From the NCBI GenBank assembly GCA_025963875.1, contig JAOPZY010000213.1:1-38356 (forward strand): a stretch of DNA of 38,356 nucleotides. Reading direction: 5' to 3'. A program made the translations under genes and the position numbers. Shown here piece after piece: positions 26,605 to 34,187 of this stretch. Position 1 is the stretch's first letter; each line of letters starts with the position of its first letter. This DNA comes from Actinomycetota bacterium (lineage in GTDB: Bacteria > Actinomycetota > CADDZG01 > JAHWKV01 > JAOPZY01). Under the pieces are notes generated by a model, which saw only the letters and a program-made list of their open reading frames with translations, was not told the origin of the DNA and made no database searches.

Positions 26605-27908
26605 ACGACCTCCCGGCGTCGTGGGCCCCTCTCGGCCCCTACCTGTTCGTGGCCGCCGCGGCGGTGGTCGTGGCCGCCTCGGCGCTGGGTGCCAGGCAAC
26701 GCAAGAGGCAGCCCGCGCCGCCCGTAGCGGGTGAGGAGGCAACCAGGCTGTGGACCGTCACCCCGCCGTGGGAGCCGGCGCTGCGCCGTGCCGGGGCGGC
26801 GACCCGGCGGGTCTCCCGGGATCCGCTGCTCGCCGCCCTCGGCCCCGCAGCCCTCGGCCTCACGGCATTCGGCCTCGCCATCGGCCGCCAGCCCGTCGTC
26901 GTCTTCCTGGGGCTGTTCATGATCCCGACGGTCGCCCTGGCGCCCGGAGTCTTGCGGGGTCGCAGCGCGCCGGCACCGTTCATCTCGTTTGCCGCGTCGG
27001 ACCTCAGCCTGGTGCTGGGGTTGGTGCACCGGCATGCGGCCACGGGGATCTGGACCACTCCGGCACCCGGTCACGTCGGCGCCGGGGCTCTCCTGGTGGC
27101 GTTGGCGGCCGGCCTCCGCCTGGGAGGCGTCGCCGCCGGTCCGGACCTCGCCTCGCTGCCGGCGCCCACGCAGGCCGGCTGGTTCCAAGGCCTCTTCCTC
27201 GCCTGGTGGGCAGGCCCCTCGACGGCGGCCGCCCTGGCCCTCGTCGCGGTGGCCCTGTGGGCCGGAGGCGTCGCTATGGCGCGGGGAGGGCGCCAGGAGT
27301 CGGGGCTCCTGTTCGCGGGGGGCCTGGCGGCGCTGCTCGCCGGGCTGGGGGCCGGGGCGGCGACGCTGACCGCGGTCGGCCTCGCCGGCACCTCCTTCGC
27401 CATGGGGGACCGGGCCATCTCCATGGCGACGCTGGGGCTCGCTCCCCTGTCGGCCCCCGCAGTGGCCGTGGGGATCCTTCCCGCGCTCCGGCCCTGGATC
27501 CCGGCGGCGCTCGGGTTCTTCGTCGTCGCGGTGGCGATCGCCCTCCACCTCCTGCTCGACCTCCCGACCGTCCGGGCACGAGCACGGCTGGTCCCCGCGG
27601 GGGCGGCGGCCACGGTCACGGCGGTGCTGCTGGCCGCGAGGGGTGCGGAGACGGTCGTCTGGGCGGTCTACGGTCTGGGGCTCGCCGGTGTGGTGGCGGC
27701 GCTGGCGGTCAGGCCGGCCAACATGCACTACGGTGGGGAGACGCCAGCCGACACCTGGGGGCCGGACGAGGACGCCGGGCTCGAGCGTCCCGGGCTCGGC
27801 AGCGTGAGGGAAGCGGCGTTGGCGGCACTCGGTGGTGCGCTGCTTGTCGTTGCGCTCCTCATGGTAGGGCAGCTGACGGTCACCGGGTTGCGCACCAACT
27901 TCCTGTAA
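26601..27908 (+). CDS. Polytopic membrane protein of unknown function
   Basis: About 435 residues from TTG 26601, which overlaps the previous stop. It has about 10-12 hydrophobic spans, a basic cytoplasmic loop after the first (GARQRKRQPAPP) and a polar acidic loop (GGETPADTWGPDEDAGLERPG) before the last. Size and span number recall NuoL/M/N-like antiporter subunits, and its partner looks faintly NuoH-like, but the buried Lys/Glu residues of those pumps are missing; only ASDLSLVLGLVHRH carries charge in the core. Function not assignable. Very biased Ala/Leu/Val/Gly content. Confidence 0.6.
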   Translation: MNDLPASWAPLGPYLFVAAAAVVVAASALGARQRKRQPAPPVAGEEATRLWTVTPPWEPALRRAGAATRRVSRDPLLAALGPAALGLTAFGLAIGRQPVVVFLGLFMIPTVALAPGVLRGRSAPAPFISFAASDLSLVLGLVHRHAATGIWTTPAPGHVGAGALLVALAAGLRLGGVAAGPDLASLPAPTQAGWFQGLFLAWWAGPSTAAALALVAVALWAGGVAMARGGRQESGLLFAGGLAALLAGLGAGAATLTAVGLAGTSFAMGDRAISMATLGLAPLSAPAVAVGILPALRPWIPAALGFFVVAVAIALHLLLDLPTVRARARLVPAGAAATVTAVLLAARGAETVVWAVYGLGLAGVVAALAVRPANMHYGGETPADTWGPDEDAGLERPGLGSVREAALAALGGALLVVALLMVGQLTVTGLRTNFL

Positions 27909-27996
27909 ATTTTCGCATGAGTTTTTCGCACAAGCTCCGGTCTCAAGACGTCCTCCACCCAGACGTCCGGAACCGCGGGAGCCAAGGAGCCGGTGC

Positions 27997-30417
27997 ATGC
28001 CAGTAGCACGGCAATCCCGACCCGATACCCCTCGCCGGAAGGCCGCGGCGGCACCCAGGACCGGGGCCGCGGCATCCGGCGCCCGGAAGCCGGCGGGCCA
28101 GACGAGGTCGCCCGTCGCCCGCGGATCCGGGCCGGCCTCCACCTCCGCGCGCGCCACGCGGCCCTCGCCGCCGTCGCAGCAGCGGACCCGGTCCCCCCAG
28201 CCCGGCAAGACCACCCAGCGCCGACGGCCCCCGAGGCGGGCACAGCCCAGGACACGGGTTGCCCAGGTCATCGTCTGGATCCTTCGCCGGTGGTGGCTCT
28301 GGGCCGCGGCGGGCTTCGCTGCGGGGGCCGTCGCCGTCTTCGCCCTCTTGATCGGCAACGTCCCGCTGCCGGCGGCCCTACCCGCCGCCCAGTCCTCCAC
28401 CGTGCTCTCCGCCGACGGCAGCGTCCTCGCCCTCTACCACGGCACCGAGGACCGGGTCATCGTGCCGCTCGGCCAGATCTCGATGAACCTCCGCCAGGCG
28501 GTCGTGGCCGCGGAGGACCGCAACTTCTTCAGCAACAGCGGGGTGAGCCTGCGCGGCACGCTCCGGGCGCTGTGGGTGGACGTCGCCGGCGGCCAGATCG
28601 CCCAGGGTGGCTCAACCATCACCCAGCAGTACGTCCGCAACGCCCTGCCGGGCGTGGGCAAGCAGCGCTCCATCGTCCGGAAGCTCCGCGAGGCAACCCT
28701 CGCCATCAAGTTCGAGCGCAAGTACTCGAAGGACAAGATCCTCGAGGACTACCTGAACACGGTCTACTTCGGGCGCGGGGCCTACGGTGCGGAGGCGGCG
28801 GCCAGGGCGTACTTCAACAAGCCGGCCAAGGACCTGAGCGTCGCCGAGGCCAGCTACCTCGCAGGGATCATCCGGCGGCCCGAGTACTACCAGCCCGACA
28901 GCAACCCGCAGGGGGCGACCCAGATCCGCGACACGGTGCTCGCCGACATGGTGTCGGCGGGCTATCTCAGCCCCCGCCAGGCCGACAGCGCGAGGGCCCA
29001 GAAGCTCAGCTTCCAGACGGGGTCCGCCTCGTCATCGGCCCGGGGGGCCTACTTCGTCGAGTACGTCCGCCGGCTCCTGAAGGACACCTACCACCTGACC
29101 GACCAGCAGATCCTCACCGGGGGCTTACGGATCTCCACGACGCTCGACCTGCGCCTGCAGGATGCGGCGGAGGCTGCCGTGTCGTCCACCCTGGACAAGG
29201 CCGGCGACCCGCAGGCCGCCCTGGTGGCGATGGAGACCGACGGCAGCATCCGGGCGATGGTCGGGGGGAGGGACACCTCGAGCCTCCAGGCCGCCCAGGG
29301 CTTCAACTACGCTGCGCAGAAGTCCGGCGCGAACGGCGGCCGCCAGCCGGGGTCGGCGTTCAAGCCCTTCACGCTGGCGGATTTCATCGAGAGTGGCTAC
29401 TCGGTCGACTCGACGTTCCAGGGGCCGCCGGCGGTGGTGGTGACGTCGAGGCAGTGCCAGAACCTGGACGGCTCCAACTGGAGCGTCAACAACTTCAAGA
29501 ACGAGAGCTACGGCGATCTCACCGTCACCGAGGCGACTGCCCAGTCGGTGAACACCGTCTACGCCCAGCTCGTCGACCGCCTGAGGCCGGCCAACGTCCG
29601 CTCCCTTGCGGAGCGGGTCGGGGGCTGGACGAACCTCTCCCCGGTGTGCTCGATCGCGCTCGGCACGTCGGCGGTGACCCCCCTCGAGATGGCGAGGGCC
29701 TATGCCACCTTCGCGGCCCGCGGCCAGCGGCCCGACCCCCTTGCGGTGACGAAGGTCGTGACGGCGGACGGCAGGGTGCTCGTCGACCAGGCCCCCCGCG
29801 CCGAGCACGTGCTTGACCCGAACGTCGCCGACACGGTGACCCAGGTCCTCACCCAGGTCCTCGACCACGGCACCGCCAAGGGCAAGGGCATCGGGCGGCC
29901 GGCAGCCGGCAAGACCGGGACCACCGAGAAACTCACGGACGCCTGGTTCGTGGGGTACACGCCGACACTCTCGGCGGCGGTCTGGATGGGCTACCCGTTC
30001 GACGCCAAGGCGAACACCACCCCGCCGATGACGAGCGTCCACGGCATCGAGGTATCGGGCGGCACGCTGCCGGCGACGATCTGGCAGAAGTTCATGAAAT
30101 CTGCGGTGGCCCCGTTCAAGGTGGCAACGTTCACGGCGCCCACAGCCCAGGGCAAGGTCATCGGGCCCTCGGGGGCCCCCTGTGCCAGCGGCGTGCTGCC
30201 CACGCCCGACAACCCTTGCACGCCGGCCGGCTCGCCGTGCCCGGCGACGCCCACCGCGACGGCGACAGCGGCGCCCACGACAGCGCCGGCCGCAGCCGGA
30301 GCGACGCAGACCGCAACGCCGGCGCCATGCCCATCCGAGGCACTGCCGCCCGACATCGTCATCCCCTCCCCCAGCCCGTCGACAAGCGCCTCGCCCGGGG
30401 CCTCCCCTGGCCACTGA
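27997..30417 (+). CDS. Class A penicillin-binding protein (bifunctional transglycosylase/transpeptidase)
   Basis: Polymerises and cross-links peptidoglycan outside the membrane. 806 residues: a basic Pro/Ala-rich cytoplasmic tail (1-85), one membrane helix (about 98-120), GT51 transglycosylase (VVAAEDRNFFSNSGVS with catalytic Glu, GGSTITQQYVRN, RKLREATLAIKFER, NTVYFGRGAYGAEAAARAYF), and transpeptidase (SxxK in PGSAFKPF, SxN in AQSVNTVYAQL, KTGTT). The tail after residue 720 is Thr/Pro/Ala-rich and low in complexity. It occupies the ponA1 position of Mycobacterium (Rv0050). ATG follows AAGGAG. Confidence 0.93.
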   Translation: MPVARQSRPDTPRRKAAAAPRTGAAASGARKPAGQTRSPVARGSGPASTSARATRPSPPSQQRTRSPQPGKTTQRRRPPRRAQPRTRVAQVIVWILRRWWLWAAAGFAAGAVAVFALLIGNVPLPAALPAAQSSTVLSADGSVLALYHGTEDRVIVPLGQISMNLRQAVVAAEDRNFFSNSGVSLRGTLRALWVDVAGGQIAQGGSTITQQYVRNALPGVGKQRSIVRKLREATLAIKFERKYSKDKILEDYLNTVYFGRGAYGAEAAARAYFNKPAKDLSVAEASYLAGIIRRPEYYQPDSNPQGATQIRDTVLADMVSAGYLSPRQADSARAQKLSFQTGSASSSARGAYFVEYVRRLLKDTYHLTDQQILTGGLRISTTLDLRLQDAAEAAVSSTLDKAGDPQAALVAMETDGSIRAMVGGRDTSSLQAAQGFNYAAQKSGANGGRQPGSAFKPFTLADFIESGYSVDSTFQGPPAVVVTSRQCQNLDGSNWSVNNFKNESYGDLTVTEATAQSVNTVYAQLVDRLRPANVRSLAERVGGWTNLSPVCSIALGTSAVTPLEMARAYATFAARGQRPDPLAVTKVVTADGRVLVDQAPRAEHVLDPNVADTVTQVLTQVLDHGTAKGKGIGRPAAGKTGTTEKLTDAWFVGYTPTLSAAVWMGYPFDAKANTTPPMTSVHGIEVSGGTLPATIWQKFMKSAVAPFKVATFTAPTAQGKVIGPSGAPCASGVLPTPDNPCTPAGSPCPATPTATATAAPTTAPAAAGATQTATPAPCPSEALPPDIVIPSPSPSTSASPGASPGH

Positions 30418-30442
30418 CACCGGCCCCGCACGCCGGCGGCTG

Positions 30443-31819
30443 GTGGGCGGGACCAATTGGGACTGGTCGCAGCAACCCGCCTCGCTCGGTCTCGCCTGCG
30501 CCGCGGCGGCGGTGGGCCTCCTGATCAGCTACCTCATGCGCAACCAGTGCGCCACCCATCCCTGGGCCGACGCATTCCAGTACCGGCACCTCTGCTACAA
30601 CGACATCCAGCCGTTGTTCCACGCCCGGGGCGTGGACAGGGGGCTGGTCCCCTACACGGACGTGACGGTCGAGTACCCGGTGCTCATCGGGACCTTCATG
30701 TACGGCGCCGGCCGGATCCTCGCCTTCCTCACCCACGTGGGCCTGGCGGCCGGCTACAACGATCCCTCCTACTTCCAGATCACCGCCCTGCTGCTGTGGC
30801 CGTTCTCCTTCGCCGTGACGCTGCTCCTGCGCCGGAGGGTGACGGCCGGGCGGCTAATGCTGTGGGCGATCGGGACCCCGACGATCTTCTACACCTTTCT
30901 CAACTGGGACATCCTCGCCGTGGCGGCCCTGGTCTGGGGCCTCGTCGAGGTCGAGAAGCGGCGATGGGGGTGGGCCGGCTTCGCCCTCGCTCTCGGCGCC
31001 AGCGCCAAGCTCTTTCCGGCATTTGCGCTGCCGGGCGCCTTCCTCGCCGCCTGGGCGGCCCGGGACCGCAGAGGGGCCACCCGCCTCGTCAACGGGTTCG
31101 GCCTGGGCGTGATCGGTGCCAACGTCCCCTGGATGATCGCCTCGTTCTCCGGCTGGATGGGGGTGTGGAAGTTCCACGCGGACCGCTGGCCCGACCTGGG
31201 CACGACCTGGTACTGGTTCGGCGCGCTGGGCAACACCGTGCACCCGTCGGCGTGGTGGACCCCCCCCGGTGGAGGATGGCGGGGCGTCGTCGGCGTCGTT
31301 GGGCTGGCGGCGTTCGGTCTCGTGTCGCTGCTGATCCTGTGGGTCGGTTGGCGGCGACGCGACGAGCCCGGGGGGTATCCGGTCGTTCCCACGGGCCTGG
31401 CGATCATCGCCTCGTTCATGGTCCTGTCCAAGGTGCACTCGCCGCAGTACGCCCTCTGGGTCATGCCGCTGATCGTGATGGTGGACATCCCCTGGCGGCA
31501 GGTCCTCGCCTACCTCGCCAGCGATGCCGTGCTCTTCGTCTCGGGCTGGTGGTGGTACACGAAGCCCGACCCCTTCCTTCCCCCCGCCCCCCTGGCCGAG
31601 AAGATCTTCGTCCTGGCCGTGTTCGCCCGCTCCATCGCGCTGATCGTCATCGCCGTGCAGGCAACCCGGCGGGGAAGGCGCCTCGAGCCTGCGGCGCCGG
31701 ACGCCGGGGCCCGCCCGTCCCGCAAACATTTCTTCGCGGCTTCCCAAAATGGCCCGGATTCTGTCGGTACCCTTCCCTATAGTGGGCAGCAGATGGACGT
31801 TGAACCCAACCGAGGGTAA
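30443..31819 (+). CDS. GT-C/GT87-like integral membrane glycosyltransferase
   Basis: About 458 residues with roughly ten membrane spans. An acidic segment in the first extracellular loop (GLVPYTDVTVEYPVLIGTFMY) matches the DxxxEYPP-like motif of polyprenol-phosphate-mannose-dependent GT-C enzymes. GASAKLFPAFALPGAFLAAW and VLSKVHSPQYALWVMPLI are further typical loops. It probably transfers mannose or arabinose to a cell-envelope glycan. Position matches Rv0051 of Mycobacterium. I chose GTG 30443; the frame runs open further upstream into the preceding gene. The last 50 residues are polar and overlap the rpsF promoter region. Confidence 0.75.
   Translation: MGGTNWDWSQQPASLGLACAAAAVGLLISYLMRNQCATHPWADAFQYRHLCYNDIQPLFHARGVDRGLVPYTDVTVEYPVLIGTFMYGAGRILAFLTHVGLAAGYNDPSYFQITALLLWPFSFAVTLLLRRRVTAGRLMLWAIGTPTIFYTFLNWDILAVAALVWGLVEVEKRRWGWAGFALALGASAKLFPAFALPGAFLAAWAARDRRGATRLVNGFGLGVIGANVPWMIASFSGWMGVWKFHADRWPDLGTTWYWFGALGNTVHPSAWWTPPGGGWRGVVGVVGLAAFGLVSLLILWVGWRRRDEPGGYPVVPTGLAIIASFMVLSKVHSPQYALWVMPLIVMVDIPWRQVLAYLASDAVLFVSGWWWYTKPDPFLPPAPLAEKIFVLAVFARSIALIVIAVQATRRGRRLEPAAPDAGARPSRKHFFAASQNGPDSVGTLPYSGQQMDVEPNRG
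31778..31783 (+). promoter_or_regulatory. Putative -10 of the rpsF operon
   Basis: TATAGT at 31778-31783, 110 nt upstream of rpsF and inside the 3' end of the preceding gene. A good -35 was not found at 16-18 bp. The leader it would start contains the two hairpins described next. Confidence 0.35.
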
Positions 31820-31840
31820 GATGCACGGCTGCCCCACCTT

Positions 31841-31876
31841 GCTCCCTATCCCGGGAGCCTTCCGGTCCGCCGGAAG
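31841..31876 (+). promoter_or_regulatory. Two-hairpin rpsF leader, possible S6:S18 regulatory RNA
   Basis: Adjacent hairpins: GCTCCC/GGGAGC (31841-31858) with loop TATCCC, and CTTCCGG/CCGGAAG (31859-31876) with loop TCCG. The second ends five bases before the AAGGAGG ribosome site of rpsF (31882-31888). A conserved rpsF leader bound by the S6-S18 pair is known in many bacteria. Whether this one has the exact binding bulge is not shown; position and structure suggest autoregulation. Confidence 0.5.
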
Positions 31877-31892
31877 TCCTTAAGGAGGCGAT

Positions 31893-32174
31893 ATGCGTGA
31901 CTATGAAGCTGTGATCATTCTTGACCCGCGGCTGGAGGAGGCGTCCTCGAAAGAGGCAATCGAGCGCTTCACCAAGCTCGTGCAGGCCAAGGGTGAGGTA
32001 ACCAAGGTGGACTCGTGGGGCCGGCGCCGGCTCGCATACGAGATCAACCACCTGAGCGAGGGTTTCTACCTCGTTGCCAAGTTCAAGGCCGAACCGACCT
32101 TGCTCGAAGAACTCGACCGCCTCTTCAAGATCGGCGAGGAGTATGTCCGGGCGAAGATCGTCCGGATATCCTAG
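31893..32174 (+). CDS. rpsF: 30S ribosomal protein S6
   Basis: 93 residues, normal length; pairs with S18 on the 30S platform. Typical start MRDYEAVIILDPRLEE, WGRRRLAYEINHLSEGFYLV in the core and VRAKIVRIS at the end. Excellent ribosome site AAGGAGG four bases before the ATG. First gene of rpsF-ssb-rpsR-rplI. Confidence 0.97.
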   Translation: MRDYEAVIILDPRLEEASSKEAIERFTKLVQAKGEVTKVDSWGRRRLAYEINHLSEGFYLVAKFKAEPTLLEELDRLFKIGEEYVRAKIVRIS

Positions 32175-32196
32175 GCAAGGAAGGGGAGGTCCAGAC

Positions 32197-32625
32197 ATGT
32201 CCAATCAGATCACGGTGGTCGGCAACCTGACCCGCGAGCCCGAGCTGCGCTACACGCCAACCGGGGCAGCGGTCGTCAAGTTCGGGTTGGCCGTCAACCG
32301 CTTCTACACCAACCGCAACGGCGAGAAGGTCGAGCAGACCGACTTCTTCACCGTCAACGCCTGGCGACAGCTCGCCGAGAACGTCGCCGAGACCTGCAAG
32401 GTCGGGACTCGGGTGATCGTTTCCGGCCGGCTGCAGTCCCGCAATTGGGAGACCGAGGAGGGCCAGAAGCGCACGGTGGTCGAGATCGAGGCCGACGAGG
32501 TCGGACCGTCGCTGCGCTGGGCCACCGCACAGGTCACCAAGGCATCCCGAGGGGGGCCCGGCGAGTGGGCCGCCGCGGACACCACCTCGGAGGCCGCGCC
32601 ACAGGAGGTGCACGCTGCCACGTAA
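32197..32625 (+). CDS. ssb: Single-stranded DNA-binding protein without the acidic C-terminal tip
   Basis: 142 residues. OB fold complete: [72 protein letters not shown] and [20 protein letters not shown]. The linker is short and the protein ends [10 protein letters not shown] rather than the acidic DDDxPF-type tip that recruits repair and replication proteins in nearly all bacterial SSBs. ATG 32197 follows AAGGGGAGG. The 3' end overlaps rpsR by 11 nt, and the sequence there is tied up by the rpsR ribosome site. Confidence 0.92.
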   Translation: MSNQITVVGNLTREPELRYTPTGAAVVKFGLAVNRFYTNRNGEKVEQTDFFTVNAWRQLAENVAETCKVGTRVIVSGRLQSRNWETEEGQKRTVVEIEADEVGPSLRWATAQVTKASRGGPGEWAAADTTSEAAPQEVHAAT

Positions 32626-32893
32626 GGACACGCGCAAGGACGCACGAGGGGGGTCCGCCAAGGACAACAAGAAGTCCGCTCGTCCCCAGCGCAAGAAGGT
32701 TTGTTATTTCTGCCGGGAGAAGGTCACCTACGTCGACTTCAAGGACGTGGCGTTGCTGCGCCGGTTCGTCTCCGACCGAGGGAAGATCCGCGCCCGGAGG
32801 GTGACGGGCACCTGCTCGCAGCACCAGCGCGACGTCGCGGCTGCGGTGAAGAGCGCCCGCGAGGTGGCGTTGCTGCCGTACGTGATCCGATGA
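32615..32893 (+). CDS. rpsR: 30S ribosomal protein S18, zinc-ribbon (C+) type, with CTG start
   Basis: 92 residues ending [14 protein letters not shown]. The core [17 protein letters not shown] is standard S18. A CYFC pair and a CSQH pair mark the zinc-binding C+ form. In this frame there is no ATG, GTG or TTG between the upstream stop and the CYFC core. CTG 32615 lies six bases after a perfect AGGAGG (32603-32608), giving an initiator followed by [12 protein letters not shown]. So translation almost certainly starts at CTG (ACG 32612 is the only near-cognate rival). It overlaps the ssb end, and its TGA overlaps the rplI ATG (ATGA). Confidence 0.9.
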   Translation: MPRKDTRKDARGGSAKDNKKSARPQRKKVCYFCREKVTYVDFKDVALLRRFVSDRGKIRARRVTGTCSQHQRDVAAAVKSAREVALLPYVIR

Positions 32894-33339
32894 AGGTCGT
32901 CCTCAACGCCGACATCGGCACGCTGGGCCACAAGGGCGACATCGTCGAGGTGGCGCCGGGCTACGCCCGGAACTACCTGCTGCCGAGGAACCTCGCCCTG
33001 TCGGCGAGCAGGGGGGCGGTCAAGCAGGCCGAGACCATGCGGCGTTCCCGCACCGAACGGGAGCGCCGCGACCGTGCCCTGGCCGACGCCATGGCCGGCC
33101 GTATCGTGGGGGCCGCCCTGCGGATCCCCGCGCGGGCCGGCGAGGACGGGCAGCTCTTCGGGTCGGTGACCAACGCCGACATCGCCGAGGCGCTGACCCG
33201 TGCCCTCGGCGAAGAGATCGATCGCCGCAAGATCAACCTGCCGGCGCCGATCCGCTCCCTGGGGACCCACGACTACTCGGTGCACATCAGCCCCGACGTC
33301 ACGGCGGCCGGCACCGTCGAAGTCATCCCCCAGACTTAA
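32890..33339 (+). CDS. rplI: 50S ribosomal protein L9
   Basis: 149 residues, the usual length. N-terminal domain [21 protein letters not shown] with [14 protein letters not shown], a connecting helix ([21 protein letters not shown]), and a C-terminal rRNA-binding domain with [18 protein letters not shown] and [22 protein letters not shown] overlaps the rpsR stop. A long inverted repeat begins right after the stop. Confidence 0.96.
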   Translation: MKVVLNADIGTLGHKGDIVEVAPGYARNYLLPRNLALSASRGAVKQAETMRRSRTERERRDRALADAMAGRIVGAALRIPARAGEDGQLFGSVTNADIAEALTRALGEEIDRRKINLPAPIRSLGTHDYSVHISPDVTAAGTVEVIPQT

Positions 33340-33340
33340 A

Positions 33341-33501
33341 CTAAGCTAAGAGCGCGCGCAAATAGGCCGTGACCTGCGCATCCATCCTCCCGTACCGCCA
33401 GACACCCGAAACCCTTTCGCCGCAACGCTTGGCGTCACAGGAGAGCGGCCAGCGCGGCGGGAGGCGGTGCCCACCTATCTTTGCGCGCTCTAAGTCTAAG
33501 C
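33341..33501. repeat. Long inverted repeat after rplI (about 160 nt)
   Basis: The left arm (TAAGCTAAGAGCGCGCGCAA followed by ATAGG) and the right arm (CCTATCTTTGCGCGCTC followed by TAAGTCTAAGC) are imperfect inverted copies of about 25 nt. Inside, CCTCCCG (about 33386) can pair with CGGGAGG (about 33457), extending the stem. The whole could fold as one long hairpin or be a short MITE. The arms share AGCGCGCGCA with the 48-nt repeat family. It marks the left edge of the accessory insert. Confidence 0.6.
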
Positions 33502-33822
33502 TGGTGGAGAGGAAGGGCTGTGCCGGATCGGCGAGATGCGCCGCCTGGTCCCCTGGCCCCGAGGTGAAGCCGACCTGGTCTCACGCGACGCCGTTGTGCC
33601 AGCCCGTGAGCCGGGGAACCGGGCGGTCCCAAACTGCTGCCCTCGACACATGCTGCACAAATCGCCGCTGCGCCCCAGGCCGTGGGCACTGGCCGGATAG
33701 CGCTCGAAGACATGCTCGCGGTGGAGCCTGCACAGCGGTTCCAGGCGCTCAGTCTCGCCCGCCCTCCACGTAATCCACAGGATCGTCGGCCATCCGCCGG
33801 TTCCCTGGCTCTCCCGGGCCAT
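33496..33822 (-). CDS. Small Cys/His-rich protein (putative)
   Basis: 108 residues from ATG 33822, preceded by a good GGAGAGGA ribosome site. Residues about 25-70 look structured: a Cys-x2-His pair (PLCRLHREHVFERYPASAHG) and a Cys-x2-Cys pair (GDLCSMCRG), which could make a zinc knuckle. The C-terminal 45 residues are Arg/Ser/Pro-rich and may not be a real fold. No family recognised. It lies in the insert between rplI and dnaB, divergent from the XRE regulator. Confidence 0.4.
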   Translation of the reverse strand: MARESQGTGGWPTILWITWRAGETERLEPLCRLHREHVFERYPASAHGLGRSGDLCSMCRGQQFGTARFPGSRAGTTASRETRSASPRGQGTRRRISPIRHSPSSPPA

Positions 33823-34187
33823 CTGGTTCCTCTCCTTTCTCATTCCTTCCGATGCCCAACACTGGAGGGAAGACCCCGATCCCCTCCCCCGAGGAGGAGC
33901 CCCCTTTCCGGCTCTTCCCGCCCGGGATCCCCCCTCTACTGCCGTTCGACCGGCAAGCACTTCGAAAATGCATCGCAATGCCCCTTCCCACCGAGAGCGG
34001 CAGACCAACCAATGGGTGCGTTAGGCTCCTCCCGCGGACATGAACGGGGCCAATGTGCGTGCCGCCAAGCTCGAGCCACGTGTTGTAGGACGTTGCTCAC
34101 TCACGACTCAGGTCTATCGCTCGCTAGCAGGGTGAAACAGGGCGAAATGGTGGGCAGGTTGGCCGCAGCCCGTCTACCGTGGACCTG
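33823..34187. other. Divergent intergenic region in the insert
   Basis: 365 bp without a recognised gene. It is purine/pyrimidine-skewed around 33860-33935 (long C-runs). The segment 34080-34187 precedes the XRE gene and contains TACCGT (34175-34180), seven bases before ATG 34188, a possible -10 for a leaderless message. Confidence 0.4.

Noticed and set aside
25759-27908. Confident naming of the membrane pair as NADH dehydrogenase subunits
   Set aside because: Diagnostic acidic and lysine residues are missing; only topology and one loop are similar.
33749-34012. 87-codon minus-strand ORF overlapping the small Cys/His ORF
   Set aside because: Weak composition; the overlapping frame starting at 33822 has the better ribosome site and paired Cys/His residues.
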